A DNA stretch of 46,606 nucleotides from Promethearchaeota archaeon (GTDB lineage: Archaea > Asgardarchaeota > Lokiarchaeia > Sigyniarchaeales > SOKP01), in the NCBI GenBank assembly GCA_016839705.1, contig JAEOTR010000033.1, positions 1-46,606 on the forward strand, in the 5' to 3' direction. Positions 35,664 through 44,075 of this stretch are shown here, in pieces. Each line of letters begins with the position of its first letter. Position 1 is the stretch's first letter. Under the pieces are notes generated by a model, which saw only the letters and a program-made list of their open reading frames with translations, had not been told where the DNA came from and searched no databases. The position numbers were made by a program, and so were the translations under genes.

Positions 35664-36446
35664 TTGGATTATGGAATGCAAAATAGATTATCACGGATAA
35701 TAAAACCAAAATCTGGTCATTGTGTAATGCTTGCGATCGACCACGGGTATTTCGGCAATATACCAGGTCAATTGAAATGTTTTGGAGATTTAAATCCATT
35801 ATTTGAATATGCTGATGCATTAATGCTAACACGTGGGATGTTAAGAAGTTGTGTTGACCCAAATATTGATGTTCCTATAGTGCTTAGGGTATCCGCAGGA
35901 GCTAGCATGCTTAAAGAACTTTCAAATGAAGAGATCAATGTAACAATTGAAGATGCTATAAGATTGAATGTTTCAGCAATTACATGTTCGATTTTTGTTG
36001 GGGGGGAATATGAGAAACAAAGTTTGATGAATTTATCAAAACTTGTTAATTGGGGTCAGGAATACGGTATACCAACATTAGCGGTAACCGCAGTTGGTCG
36101 AGAAATGGTAAGAGACGATAGATATTTAGGTATGGCTAGTAGAATGGCAGCAGAAATGGGTTCTACATTTGTAAAGACGTATTATTGCGATAATTTTGAA
36201 AATGTCACAAGCATTTGCCCCGTACCAATCGTGATCGCAGGTGGAAAGAAAACTCCAGAAAAAGATGCTCTCCAAATGGCGAGAAATGCAATTGATAAAG
36301 GAGCAGTCGGAGTAGATATGGGTCGAAATATTTTCCAGTCTGATAAACCAATTGGCATGATAAAGGCGGTTAGATCAATTGTTCACGAGAATGCATCTGT
36401 TGATGATGCATTTGAGATTTATAAACAAGGCCCTATAGGACTATAA
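35664..36446 (+). CDS. DhnA/LsrF-like class I aldolase
   Basis: TIM-barrel Schiff-base aldolase of the DhnA family, which includes archaeal class I fructose-bisphosphate aldolase, the ADH synthase of the alternative shikimate route, and LsrF. MLAIDHGYFG is the N-terminal signature, STFVKTYYCDN carries the probable Schiff-base lysine, and VIAGGKKTPEKDAL with GAVGVDMGRNIFQS are the phosphate-binding loops. The order and the wording HGYFGNIPG are closest to LsrF-type proteins, but the substrate is not certain. The TTG start at 35664 has GTGA five bases upstream. No lsr or aro genes adjoin it. Confidence 0.85.
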   Translation: MDYGMQNRLSRIIKPKSGHCVMLAIDHGYFGNIPGQLKCFGDLNPLFEYADALMLTRGMLRSCVDPNIDVPIVLRVSAGASMLKELSNEEINVTIEDAIRLNVSAITCSIFVGGEYEKQSLMNLSKLVNWGQEYGIPTLAVTAVGREMVRDDRYLGMASRMAAEMGSTFVKTYYCDNFENVTSICPVPIVIAGGKKTPEKDALQMARNAIDKGAVGVDMGRNIFQSDKPIGMIKAVRSIVHENASVDDAFEIYKQGPIGL

Positions 36447-36449
36447 ACT

Positions 36450-36470
36450 TATTTTTATTTTCTTTTTATT
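36450..36470 (+). terminator. T-rich terminator after aldolase gene
   Basis: TATTTTTATTTTCTTTTTATT directly follows the stop codon region, with three T4-T5 runs. It is consistent with archaeal termination. Confidence 0.45.
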
Positions 36471-36587
36471 AATTCAGGATTCATTTGAATTTACTAATTT
36501 AAATTGTAGAGAATTCAATATTTCTTATATACAATGAAAAATAATTTATCAACATAAATCTAAATCTAAAAGAAAGTGAATTATAAA

Positions 36588-37001
36588 ATGGCTGAAGAAA
36601 TTTTAAAATTTACAAAACTTACTTTTATTATCCACTCTATCATCGGACTTATTTTTTCAATTCTGTTTTTTATACCAGATCTCACAGTTCCAATATTTTT
36701 GGGATCACCCTCAGCACTTACATTGGAAACCCATATGATGAGTTTAACTATTGGATCTCTGTTTTTAGGACTTACAGTGAGTTCGATTCTCGGCATCTTA
36801 GCTAAAGAGTGGAAGCAAGTAAAAATTGTCGTAATCTGCGAAATAGTTTGGCTAATTGCTGGTATAGTCACCACCATTATCAGCTTCGCTGTTTTTGAGA
36901 TAGGTATGGGTGTATTAACAGTTATAGTTGATATAATCATGATAGCTCTATTTTGTCTTACGTTTTTGCAGCAAGAAGATAAATTGAAACCGTTGTTTTA
37001 G
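36588..37001 (+). CDS. Four-helix membrane protein, function unknown
   Basis: About 137 residues with four transmembrane helices (LTFIIHSIIGLIFSILFFI, LTIGSLFLGLTVSSILGILA, VVICEIVWLIAGIVTTIISFA, GVLTVIVDIIMIALFCLTFL). I chose the ATG at 36588, which has AGTGA upstream, over an in-frame GTG at 36576. Similar small proteins of this kind are common in archaea without known role. It appears monocistronic. Confidence 0.65.
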   Translation: MAEEILKFTKLTFIIHSIIGLIFSILFFIPDLTVPIFLGSPSALTLETHMMSLTIGSLFLGLTVSSILGILAKEWKQVKIVVICEIVWLIAGIVTTIISFAVFEIGMGVLTVIVDIIMIALFCLTFLQQEDKLKPLF

Positions 37002-37041
37002 TGGAAAAAAATTGAAAATCTAATGATTTATATATTAAATC

Positions 37042-37049
37042 TTTTTTTT
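37042..37049 (+). terminator. T8 terminator after small membrane protein gene
   Basis: A run of eight T's about 40 bases after the stop at 37001. The remaining intergenic bases to 37165 hold no further recognisable signal. Confidence 0.4.
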
Positions 37050-37165
37050 CTTATTATTTAGTAGGGATTGTTAAAAGGACAACTATAACTTTCCATTTGT
37101 TAAAATCAACTTATTAAAGTTTCAATTATTTTGTAAAGCATTATTTATCACTAATAATTTCTTCG

Positions 37166-38134
37166 ATGACCCTTCCAAAGATAGATAACTTAGAAATCAA
37201 GAAAGTAACAGAAGATATTTTATTAGTTCAGCAAATCAAACACCCATTCTTTTTCTCTTGCTGTGACGGGCTCCTTATTTTAACGAGAAAAGGAAGAAAT
37301 AATAGTACCATCTCGCTTGATTTAAATATTGAACCAAAATACGTGAGACTGCTCAACAAATTCTATGGCCCTATTTCTGATTATATTTGCTCTCATGGAC
37401 ATCTTGATCATATATGTCATGTTCATTCTTGGGAAAAACTTGGGGCAACTATACATGCTCCTTATCCAGAATCTAATTTTTTAATAGATTTACATTACTT
37501 TTATAAAGGTTTTAATTGGGATGAAGGATTAGAGTATAAAACAGTTGAACATTTTGGGAAGTTAAATGGATACAAAAAATGTACTAAAGTTAATACCTTT
37601 TCACCAGGAGAGACTCTTAAATTTGAAGATTTTAGTATTGATACAATTTCACTTCCCGGACATTCTAAAGCGCATATTGGTTTTTTATTACCTAAAGAAA
37701 AAGTAATTCATATAAGTTGTCTTGGATTTGATAAACCAAATCCGGAAAAAGAAGGCTATGGTCCGTGGTATGGATTTAGGAATACCTCAATCTCGCAATA
37801 TTTAGAAGATATTGACAAATCAGAGGAAATTTTTCTTCAAAGAGCTAGATTTTTAACCTCAAGTCATTCCTATATTGTTGAAAATCCTGATTTGAGCCCG
37901 TTTGAATATATGAGAAAAAAAATTAGGAATAACCAAAAAAAAGTAGACAAAGCGCTAATACGTTGTAATTGCACTCAAGCTTCTGAAGATAGTGCGGTAA
38001 AGCTTTTACTCGAGATGGATTTATTCTTCCCAAAAAGCAAATTGAAAGGTGTGGTTTATGATATTTATAGATTTTGGGAATCATGGATAATAAGAAAGCA
38101 TATTCAACGGAGTAAGGTTTTCAGACCTTTATGA
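37166..38134 (+). CDS. Metallo-beta-lactamase-fold hydrolase
   Basis: The 322-residue protein carries the metal motif SHGHLDHICHVH (HxHxDH). The third metal region is LPGHSKAHIGFLL, with a later DKPNPEKEGYGPW loop and a histidine in TSSHSYIVEN. The fold is that of glyoxalase II-like and related hydrolases, but the C-terminal ~100 residues (helical, FEYMRKKIRNNQKKVDKALIR) are an extension often seen in uncharacterised archaeal members. The substrate is unknown. The gene ends in TGA. It is followed by a 232-base intergenic stretch (38135-38366) in which I see only AT-rich sequence. Confidence 0.85.
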   Translation: MTLPKIDNLEIKKVTEDILLVQQIKHPFFFSCCDGLLILTRKGRNNSTISLDLNIEPKYVRLLNKFYGPISDYICSHGHLDHICHVHSWEKLGATIHAPYPESNFLIDLHYFYKGFNWDEGLEYKTVEHFGKLNGYKKCTKVNTFSPGETLKFEDFSIDTISLPGHSKAHIGFLLPKEKVIHISCLGFDKPNPEKEGYGPWYGFRNTSISQYLEDIDKSEEIFLQRARFLTSSHSYIVENPDLSPFEYMRKKIRNNQKKVDKALIRCNCTQASEDSAVKLLLEMDLFFPKSKLKGVVYDIYRFWESWIIRKHIQRSKVFRPL

Positions 38135-38366
38135 TCTTAAATAACAAGATTCCAAATTTTATTAAATTCTAATTCAGTCTATATAGAAAAATTTAAAGAA
38201 AAACCTCATATTTTTAGGATCGTTTGTTAGTTTAAATACTATTTATAAAGCTAATCTTTAGGAGTAAGTCCAAACTCGACTTAATTTTCAGGTAGTCGAT
38301 TATAATATTTTGATAAAATCAGAAAACTTTTCATCCCAAATCTAAACCTTTTTTTATTAAAATTCA

Positions 38367-39311
38367 ATGGGATTAATTATGATAATAGATGTACATTACC
38401 ATCTTAGTCCCCAGAGAGAGATATCCCCTGAAACTGTTAAATATATGGTACCAGAATTATTAAGAATTGCAAAGATAATGGGAATCGAAATAAGTGAAGA
38501 AATAATTATAGAGAAATGCTGTGAAATATATGGTGGTTATAAAGATGGTAAAAAATTAATAAATCACATGAATAATGCAGGAATAGATGTTGCCGTAGTA
38601 TGCCATGTAGATAATGCAAATAACAAAATGCTGACTCCTGAAATCAATCAGTTAATTAATAAAGGAATTAGTGATATAGGAAAAACCTACCAGGATCGAT
38701 TAATAACTTTTGCAGGAGTTGATCCACGGCGACCAGGAGCTTTAGACATGTTGAAACAATGCTTTGAAGAATTTGGTATGAAAGGGTTAAAATACCATCC
38801 AGATAATGGTTTTGATCCAACCAGTCCTGAATCTTATCAATTATTAGAATACTTAGAAAAGAAAAATGGAATTTTGTTAACTCATACTGGTCCACTTACA
38901 AGAACTCGAAGTAAATTTTCAAATCCTCTGCTACTCTCTGATATTTTAATGGATTTTCCAAAACTAAAAATAATTGCTGCACATATGGGATCAATTAATT
39001 GGAGACCATGGGGGGCACTTGCAGCATTTCATCCAAACCTTTATGGAGATTTAGCGATGTGGGGACCCTATGCTTTTGGAAAATTCGAGTTGTTCTGTCG
39101 AGAGCTCAGAGATATAATTGATTATGCAGGAGTCGAATCAGTTTTATTTGGTTCTGATAGTCCGGTATTTGATCCGGTTTTACCGATTAAAAATTTTATA
39201 GATAAACTTAAAAATCTTCCAACACAAGCACCTAATGGAATTCGATTCACTAAAGAAGAGATAGATGCAATATTAGGTGGTAATGCTGAGAAATTATTAG
39301 GTTTGAGTTAA
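38367..39311 (+). CDS. Amidohydrolase family 2 (ACMSD-like) metal-dependent hydrolase
   Basis: TIM-barrel hydrolase or decarboxylase of the amidohydrolase_2 superfamily. The metal motif is IIDVHYHLSP (HxH) at the N-terminus, followed by GLKYHPDNGFDP, LTHTGPLTR, IAAHMGSINW and the C-terminal aspartate in LFGSDSPVFD. The length of 314 residues fits. An internal ATG at 38379 (MIIDVHYH) is an equally good start. It converges on the alcohol dehydrogenase gene with one base between the stops. The substrate is unknown; such enzymes act on aromatic acids, lactones or amides. Confidence 0.87.
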   Translation: MGLIMIIDVHYHLSPQREISPETVKYMVPELLRIAKIMGIEISEEIIIEKCCEIYGGYKDGKKLINHMNNAGIDVAVVCHVDNANNKMLTPEINQLINKGISDIGKTYQDRLITFAGVDPRRPGALDMLKQCFEEFGMKGLKYHPDNGFDPTSPESYQLLEYLEKKNGILLTHTGPLTRTRSKFSNPLLLSDILMDFPKLKIIAAHMGSINWRPWGALAAFHPNLYGDLAMWGPYAFGKFELFCRELRDIIDYAGVESVLFGSDSPVFDPVLPIKNFIDKLKNLPTQAPNGIRFTKEEIDAILGGNAEKLLGLS

Positions 39312-39312
39312 T

Positions 39313-40359
39313 TTATTTAGTGGGTTCTAGTACTACTTTCAAAGAATTACCTGCTTCACATACTACTTTAAAAGCTTTTTTAACCTTACTGAGCGGAAAT
39401 CGGTGTGTTATTAAACCTACCACATTAATTCTTTTAGATAATATCCAATTGTAAGCCTCGTCAAGATCTTGGGGTGCAGCGCCATAGGAAGTCATAAGCT
39501 TTATTTCTTTTCTCCAGTAATTATTAATAGGAACTTCGAGGTTTACACCCGGTTCTGGAACTGCAAAATATATAATCGTACTGCCTGATGCAGCACATTC
39601 TAAGGCTTGTTTTGCTGCAGAGGTGGCACCTGTACTTACAATAACTATATCTGCTAACCGATATTTATTAATTTCTTTAATTTTTTCAGATAGATAAGCA
39701 TTAGCATTAAACACTTCGTCAGCTCCAAACTCCTTTGCCTTTTGCATTCTATAATCATTAATATCAGTAGCAAACACTCTTTTTGCACCTTTAAGCTTTG
39801 CAAGTTGAATATGCAATAAACCAGAAGTGCCACATCCAAGAACTAAAACTGTTAATCCCTTCTTCACATCTGCTAATCGTTGAGCTCTGCAAACACAACC
39901 TAGTGGTTCTATGAAAACAGCTTCCTCATAAGAAACACTTGGATCTAAGACATAAACACCTTTTTTTTCGATGTTAATTTTTGGAATTCGCACAAATTCA
40001 GCAAAACCACCAGGATCAAAATTTGTATTATGTAGTAAATTACAAGCGGTGTGATGCCCCTGTTTACAATAGTGGCATTCAAAACATGGTACATGATGAG
40101 AAACAAAAACTCGATCTCCAACTTTTAGATGCTCAACAGTATCCTCCTTTTCCACTATGTCTCCCGCAATTTCATGGCCCAAAATTAATGAGTCTACACC
40201 TAATTTTTTCATTTTCGCAAAACGATAGTATTCAAGTATGTCTGACCCGCAAATTCCAGAACTTTTCACTTTAACTAAAATTTCTCCTTGATTGAGTGTG
40301 GGCTTAGCTATTTCATCTTCTCTTATATCTTGGTTATTGTAATAACGTGCGACTTTCAT
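39313..40359 (-). CDS. Zinc-dependent medium-chain alcohol dehydrogenase (sorbitol/threonine DH type)
   Basis: NAD(P)-dependent oxidation of a secondary alcohol or polyol. Catalytic zinc residues occur in SSGICGSDILEY and LGHEIAGDIV, and the structural zinc cysteines in CFECHYCKQGHHTAC. The cofactor site is VLVLGCGTSGLLHIQLA, with a following acidic ATDINDYR suggesting NAD preference. The length of 348 residues is normal. Its ATG overlaps the TGA of the DUF1028-TPR gene by three bases (ATGA), so the two form a translationally coupled pair. The substrate is undetermined. Confidence 0.9.
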   Translation of the reverse strand: MKVARYYNNQDIREDEIAKPTLNQGEILVKVKSSGICGSDILEYYRFAKMKKLGVDSLILGHEIAGDIVEKEDTVEHLKVGDRVFVSHHVPCFECHYCKQGHHTACNLLHNTNFDPGGFAEFVRIPKINIEKKGVYVLDPSVSYEEAVFIEPLGCVCRAQRLADVKKGLTVLVLGCGTSGLLHIQLAKLKGAKRVFATDINDYRMQKAKEFGADEVFNANAYLSEKIKEINKYRLADIVIVSTGATSAAKQALECAASGSTIIYFAVPEPGVNLEVPINNYWRKEIKLMTSYGAAPQDLDEAYNWILSKRINVVGLITHRFPLSKVKKAFKVVCEAGNSLKVVLEPTK

Positions 40360-41306
40360 ATTTTATCACCTAATGTCAAAATTTTGTTTAATTCTTCTTT
40401 TGAGATATTCAATAGATTCACTTCAGGTAATCTTTCTGTAAGTATCCTCCAATTATTATCAATGTTGAAAATTTCTTTAAATATTGGCATTGATTGCTCA
40501 AATCTTTTAATATTTGCCAGAGAAATTGCTGTCCAATATCTCATTTCAATATTATCAGGACATATTTCCCTTGCTGCGTTATATTCCTTTAAAGCTGCAT
40601 CTTCATCACCTTTCTCCATAGCAACGTCTCCTTTATCCATATTCTCATATGCCCTCCGAAGTTTTAGTAACCTAGTTAGTTCTTCCAAAGGTTCTGGATG
40701 ATCTTCTACCCGGATATCCATAAAAGGATCATCCCACTTGTTCTCTACAGGTTCTGTTTTTACAATCAATATTGCTGCTGATTGTTTACCCCTTATATCT
40801 CCTCCTTCTGACTCTGCTGCTTGCAATGTTTTAATAATTCTTTCTGGTAGGGCAAGATTTTTGTTTTCTTCAAATGTTTGTGCCATTGAAGGCCACACCG
40901 TATCTTTTAGCATCATATTTGCTTGAACTGAGAAATTATCCCCTATTTTATGTCCAGCATATTTTATACATTTTGATCCTGTATGGGTAGCTACCCTCCC
41001 CTGAGTATCAAGCAGAGCAACTTGCCTCACATTTTTTCCCTCGTCATCTGAGAGTAATATATTTAATGCTTCTTCTGGGGATTTTCCCTGTTTCATTAGT
41101 TCTAAACCTCTTAATCCGAAAGATTTATTTACAAATGATTGAGTCGCTACAACCCCAACACCAGAAGTACCCCAATCCACAACAGAACCTACTGAGAAAT
41201 AATGACTCTGAACTCCGACACCCATCTCTTTAGTTTCCGGATCTCTAGCAACAATAGAATAAGTATTAACTAATGGAAAAGTTCTGCAATATTTTGAGAT
41301 TTTCAT
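40356..41306 (-). CDS. DUF1028 (Ntn-hydrolase-like) protein with C-terminal TPR
   Basis: The first ~220 residues are DUF1028: NTYSIVARDPETKEMGVGVQS, VGSVVDWGTSGVGVVATQSF, EGGDIRGKQSAAILIV. The domain resembles Ntn hydrolases, and no activity is established to my knowledge. Residues ~240-300 look like TPR (AMEKGDEDAALKEYNAAREICPDN ... ALANIKRFEQSMPIFKEIF, roughly). It is the first gene of a coupled pair with the alcohol dehydrogenase. It ends in TGA within the overlap. An N-terminal role in peptide or amide hydrolysis is inference. Confidence 0.85.
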   Translation of the reverse strand: MKISKYCRTFPLVNTYSIVARDPETKEMGVGVQSHYFSVGSVVDWGTSGVGVVATQSFVNKSFGLRGLELMKQGKSPEEALNILLSDDEGKNVRQVALLDTQGRVATHTGSKCIKYAGHKIGDNFSVQANMMLKDTVWPSMAQTFEENKNLALPERIIKTLQAAESEGGDIRGKQSAAILIVKTEPVENKWDDPFMDIRVEDHPEPLEELTRLLKLRRAYENMDKGDVAMEKGDEDAALKEYNAAREICPDNIEMRYWTAISLANIKRFEQSMPIFKEIFNIDNNWRILTERLPEVNLLNISKEELNKILTLGDKI

Positions 41307-41439
41307 AATTCTATACTTAAACCATTCTTATTAAATTATTCTTAAGAAGAAATTTATATCTTTCAAAAATGCTATTTGATTTTGATTTTGGAAGGAATAT
41401 TATTTTAAAAAATAATAAAAACCAAATATATTTGAAATC

Positions 41440-42078
41440 TCATTTTGATTTACGACGAGTTAATAATTTAAATGCTATATCTGTACCCATTCCTTGATTG
41501 TACGCTAATTCAATCCAAAGCATGGCAAGAGGTTCTGTAAGTCTAGCATTTTTGAGAGGACCTACATCTATAGCATCAAAACCAAGATCAATCGCTAATT
41601 GTTTTACCATTGATTTTGCTTCTAAATCGTCCCCACAAATGAATGTTGATGCTTTTTGTGTCCCAAACTCCAATTTATTTAGATTTTCAGAACCAATAGT
41701 ATGAAAAGCTTTAACTACTTTTGCACCCTCGACCCAAGTAGCGATCTCTTCTGCAGCAGATGTCGTGTGCCCAACTAATAAACCTCCTAAATGAGGTGCT
41801 ACAGCATTGGTACAATCTATAAGTATTTTTCCTCCCAGATCACCCGCAGCTTCGATAGATTCTTTTGCTGACGACCATGGAACTGCAAGAACCACAACCT
41901 CACCAAATTGAGCTGCATCAGCATATGTTCCTCCTGATACATTTGGTCCAAGTGAGTTGGCTAATTTTAGTACGTTTACGGGGTCACGAGACCCAAACAT
42001 TATTAGATGATTCTTAGCAACCCATAACCTTCCTAAAGCTTGTCCCATATTCCCCGTCCCGATTATTCCAATTTTCAT
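41440..42078 (-). CDS. NADPH-dependent F420 reductase-like NAD(P)-binding protein
   Basis: Resembles the archaeal F420H2:NADP oxidoreductase family. The Rossmann motif is GIIGTGNMGQALGRLW, followed by FGSRDPVNVL (a basic residue suits NADP), VVLAVPWSSAKESIE, ILIDCTNA, and the C-terminal VKAFHTIGSENLN and PLAMLWIELAYNQGMG. The length of 212 residues is typical. Members of the same family that do not use F420 also exist, so the cofactor is an inference. It appears monocistronic, 131 bases upstream of the DUF1028 gene. Confidence 0.82.
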   Translation of the reverse strand: MKIGIIGTGNMGQALGRLWVAKNHLIMFGSRDPVNVLKLANSLGPNVSGGTYADAAQFGEVVVLAVPWSSAKESIEAAGDLGGKILIDCTNAVAPHLGGLLVGHTTSAAEEIATWVEGAKVVKAFHTIGSENLNKLEFGTQKASTFICGDDLEAKSMVKQLAIDLGFDAIDVGPLKNARLTEPLAMLWIELAYNQGMGTDIAFKLLTRRKSK

Positions 42079-42200
42079 ATTTCTCTCACCAAATCTAAAA
42101 TTATTTAAAATAAAATTCTAAATCGCTTAAGTTTAATTGAAAATAAACTAGTCTGGTATTTATATATTAAGCTGTGTTGCTAATATTTGAAAATTGATAA

Positions 42201-42803
42201 TTATTCTTTTAATAAACTATTGAGTAGTTTAATCGCCCGAGAAGTATTAAAAATACCACATACACATGGTTTTGCTAATTTTTTTGCTGCTTTTTCAACT
42301 GTTAATTTTCCTTGTTGAACTAATTCAACAAAGTGTGTAATTGACTGTGGTGAGACAGTATGATGTCCACACATCGTAGTAATTTCTAAGATTTTCTCTT
42401 CCGGTAGCAATTCATTTCTTCCAAACGTTAAAGAACCTTTTGGTGTTAAAGAAAAATGTACTGTGTGAATATCTAAACCAACTTCTTTAAGCAAACGCTT
42501 TATTTCGGATATTAATCCACTAACCACGATTGAAATTCCTAAATCCTCTTTCTTTAGTTTAAGGATTAATTTTTTTACCGATTCAATATCATCATAAGTT
42601 GCTGTAATAGTGGCGGATACACTCCATCCTCTTTCAGACATAATGTTTACAGGATTATGTTCATTCATAATTTCTCCTATTCTTATTAATTTCTGTCTGG
42701 AATCGTTATAATTATCATTGAATCCTGCTGCAAACATAGCTAGTATGACATAATCTTGTTTTAATTCTTTTATCGTTCCTCTTCTGTGTAATGTATGAGT
42801 CAT
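42201..42803 (-). CDS. Conserved-looking cytosolic protein coupled to the ferredoxin-domain gene
   Basis: The 200-residue protein begins MTHTLHRRGTIKELKQDYVILAMFA. It has alpha/beta character, cysteines in TTMCGHHTVSP and KPCVCGIFNTSRA near the C-terminus, and no membrane segments. A textbook GGAGGT precedes the ATG, and the gap to the upstream ferredoxin gene is 18 bases, so they are an operon. The His/Cys-rich segments could bind metal or a cluster. I do not recognise a characterised family. Confidence 0.7.
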   Translation of the reverse strand: MTHTLHRRGTIKELKQDYVILAMFAAGFNDNYNDSRQKLIRIGEIMNEHNPVNIMSERGWSVSATITATYDDIESVKKLILKLKKEDLGISIVVSGLISEIKRLLKEVGLDIHTVHFSLTPKGSLTFGRNELLPEEKILEITTMCGHHTVSPQSITHFVELVQQGKLTVEKAAKKLAKPCVCGIFNTSRAIKLLNSLLKE

Positions 42804-42821
42804 ATTTTTACCTCCTAAACC

Positions 42822-43523
42822 TCATAGCCTACCTATTCCTATATTTATTTTAGCATTAGGTCTTACTTCAAAACCTAATTTAGATATTCGATCAATAATA
42901 CTCTCCGTATTATTATTCTCTATTCTTGATACTATACCCACAGAAAATACAGTATCAATTACCTTCTCAACCTCACTAATCACTTTTAAAACTTGAGGTA
43001 ATTTTTCGGTTGGAACTTTAAATTCTATTATTGCAGAAAGAACACGTTCATCCTTAATATCTTCATTAATATAGCCGTTATCGTTTATTATTAGAGAAGT
43101 GACAGGACTTTTTTCTTCATATATCACCCCAATACCTGAGAACCTTGTTGTGAATAATTCGATGTTTCCTAGTTTTGTTCCCACTCCTGGACGTCCCAAT
43201 TCAATGGAAATTCCAACTTCTCCCAATCCATAGCGATTAGTCACATCGTTTGTTTTCATCTCTTCTGTTCCGCGTCCTCCAATACCTGTTACCTTATGTG
43301 TAGCAATTACATTACTAAAGGGAATCCGAACTTCTCTGGGCCATTTTAATTTTTTCATCTTGATTGCATTAACAGCGCAGTTAGCATCTCTATAACAAAC
43401 CGAACATTCAACACATTTTTCTTCATCGATAATAGCTTTCCTATCTATCATTTGTATTGCTTGAACTGGACAGATAAATATACATTGTCCGCAACCATTA
43501 CAAACTTCAATATCAATATCCAT
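42822..43523 (-). CDS. Two-cluster ferredoxin domain plus conserved C-terminal domain (6-hydroxynicotinate-reductase-like)
   Basis: Residues 1-~55 are a ferredoxin with CNGCGQCIFICP and a second site CVECSVCYRDANC in which the usual proline is absent. The rest contains GGRGTEEMKTNDVTNR and GEVGISIELGRPGVGTKL, a signature I associate from memory with proteins annotated as 6-hydroxynicotinate reductases; this link is weak. A ~70-residue C-terminal segment is ACT-like in appearance (LSAIIEFKVPTEKLPQVLKVISEVEKVI). Probably an iron-sulfur redox enzyme acting with the downstream partner. It ends in TGA, 18 bases before that gene. Confidence 0.72.
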   Translation of the reverse strand: MDIDIEVCNGCGQCIFICPVQAIQMIDRKAIIDEEKCVECSVCYRDANCAVNAIKMKKLKWPREVRIPFSNVIATHKVTGIGGRGTEEMKTNDVTNRYGLGEVGISIELGRPGVGTKLGNIELFTTRFSGIGVIYEEKSPVTSLIINDNGYINEDIKDERVLSAIIEFKVPTEKLPQVLKVISEVEKVIDTVFSVGIVSRIENNNTESIIDRISKLGFEVRPNAKINIGIGRL

Positions 43524-43604
43524 AATAAATTCCCTAGTGGAGATTAATTTTATTTGGTTTAAATTTGTTTAGATTAAAACGATTCAATAATTCTTAATTT
43601 CCTA

Positions 43605-43627
43605 AAATAAAAAATGAAGAAAAAAAG
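43605..43627 (-). terminator. T-rich terminator after RHH regulator gene
   Basis: On the minus strand a T7 run followed by CTTCATTTTTTATTTT begins a few bases after the RHH stop codon. It separates the regulator from the ferredoxin operon downstream. Confidence 0.45.
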
Positions 43628-43629
43628 GT

Positions 43630-43836
43630 TTAGTGATTAATCTTATTTTTTCTACTACGTATTAGCATTTTAAAACACTCATCATCAAGATCATTATACA
43701 TTTTTAACTCTTTCGCTAAGAAATCGTGAAGAGCCATTCTTATTGCTTCACTTCGAGAAGGTAAAATGCCCATATCATTTAGTATTTGGATAGCTTGTAA
43801 ATATTTCTCTGGTAAATTAATTGTTATGATCTTCAT
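43630..43836 (-). CDS. Ribbon-helix-helix (CopG/NikR N-terminal type) transcriptional regulator
   Basis: The 68-residue DNA-binding protein has the beta-strand KIITINLPEKYLQAIQ, a turn, and helix pair PSRSEAIRMALHDFLAKEL, the classic RHH pattern. A charged tail follows (DDECFKMLIRSRKNK). It lacks a nickel- or ligand-binding ACT domain, so any effector is unknown. It lies upstream of the ferredoxin operon on the same strand and next to a palindrome that may be its own operator. Confidence 0.85.
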   Translation of the reverse strand: MKIITINLPEKYLQAIQILNDMGILPSRSEAIRMALHDFLAKELKMYNDLDDECFKMLIRSRKNKINH

Positions 43837-43863
43837 TATTAATAACCCTTTTAACCTTGGAAT

Positions 43864-43878
43864 ATAACAAAATGTTAT
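43864..43878. promoter_or_regulatory. Possible operator palindrome upstream of RHH gene
   Basis: ATAACA-AAA-TGTTAT is a perfect inverted repeat with 6-bp arms and a 3-base spacer, 28 bases before the RHH ATG. RHH dimers commonly bind such short palindromes and repress their own gene. The remaining intergenic bases to 44075 contain no other clear signal. Confidence 0.4.
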
Positions 43879-44075
43879 GAATTATTAGTCTACTTTATAA
43901 TTTTTGTCGGATGGTTTATAAATTGAATATATTAATCCTTTAATGGTGTTAACCGTTTAATTTCTAACGAATATAAGAAAAACTCTTATCTCATAAATGT
44001 CTATTATTAATAAGGAAACACTTGGGCTTTCTTAATTCCTAATTTTACAATAAAATAATAAGATTAGGAAAGAAT

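Noticed and set aside
38135..38366. Possible small RNA in the 232-base gap, with a TCGAC/GTCGA hairpin near 38275-38300.
   Set aside because: Only a 5-bp stem with a 14-base loop in AT-rich DNA; no promoter-terminator arrangement or family resemblance.
42801..42824. In-frame UGA between the ferredoxin-domain gene and its downstream partner, which could be a sixth Sec codon fusing the two.
   Set aside because: A perfect GGAGGT ribosome site and ATG follow, the UGA does not fall in a cysteine motif, and no SECIS-like hairpin is seen after the downstream gene.
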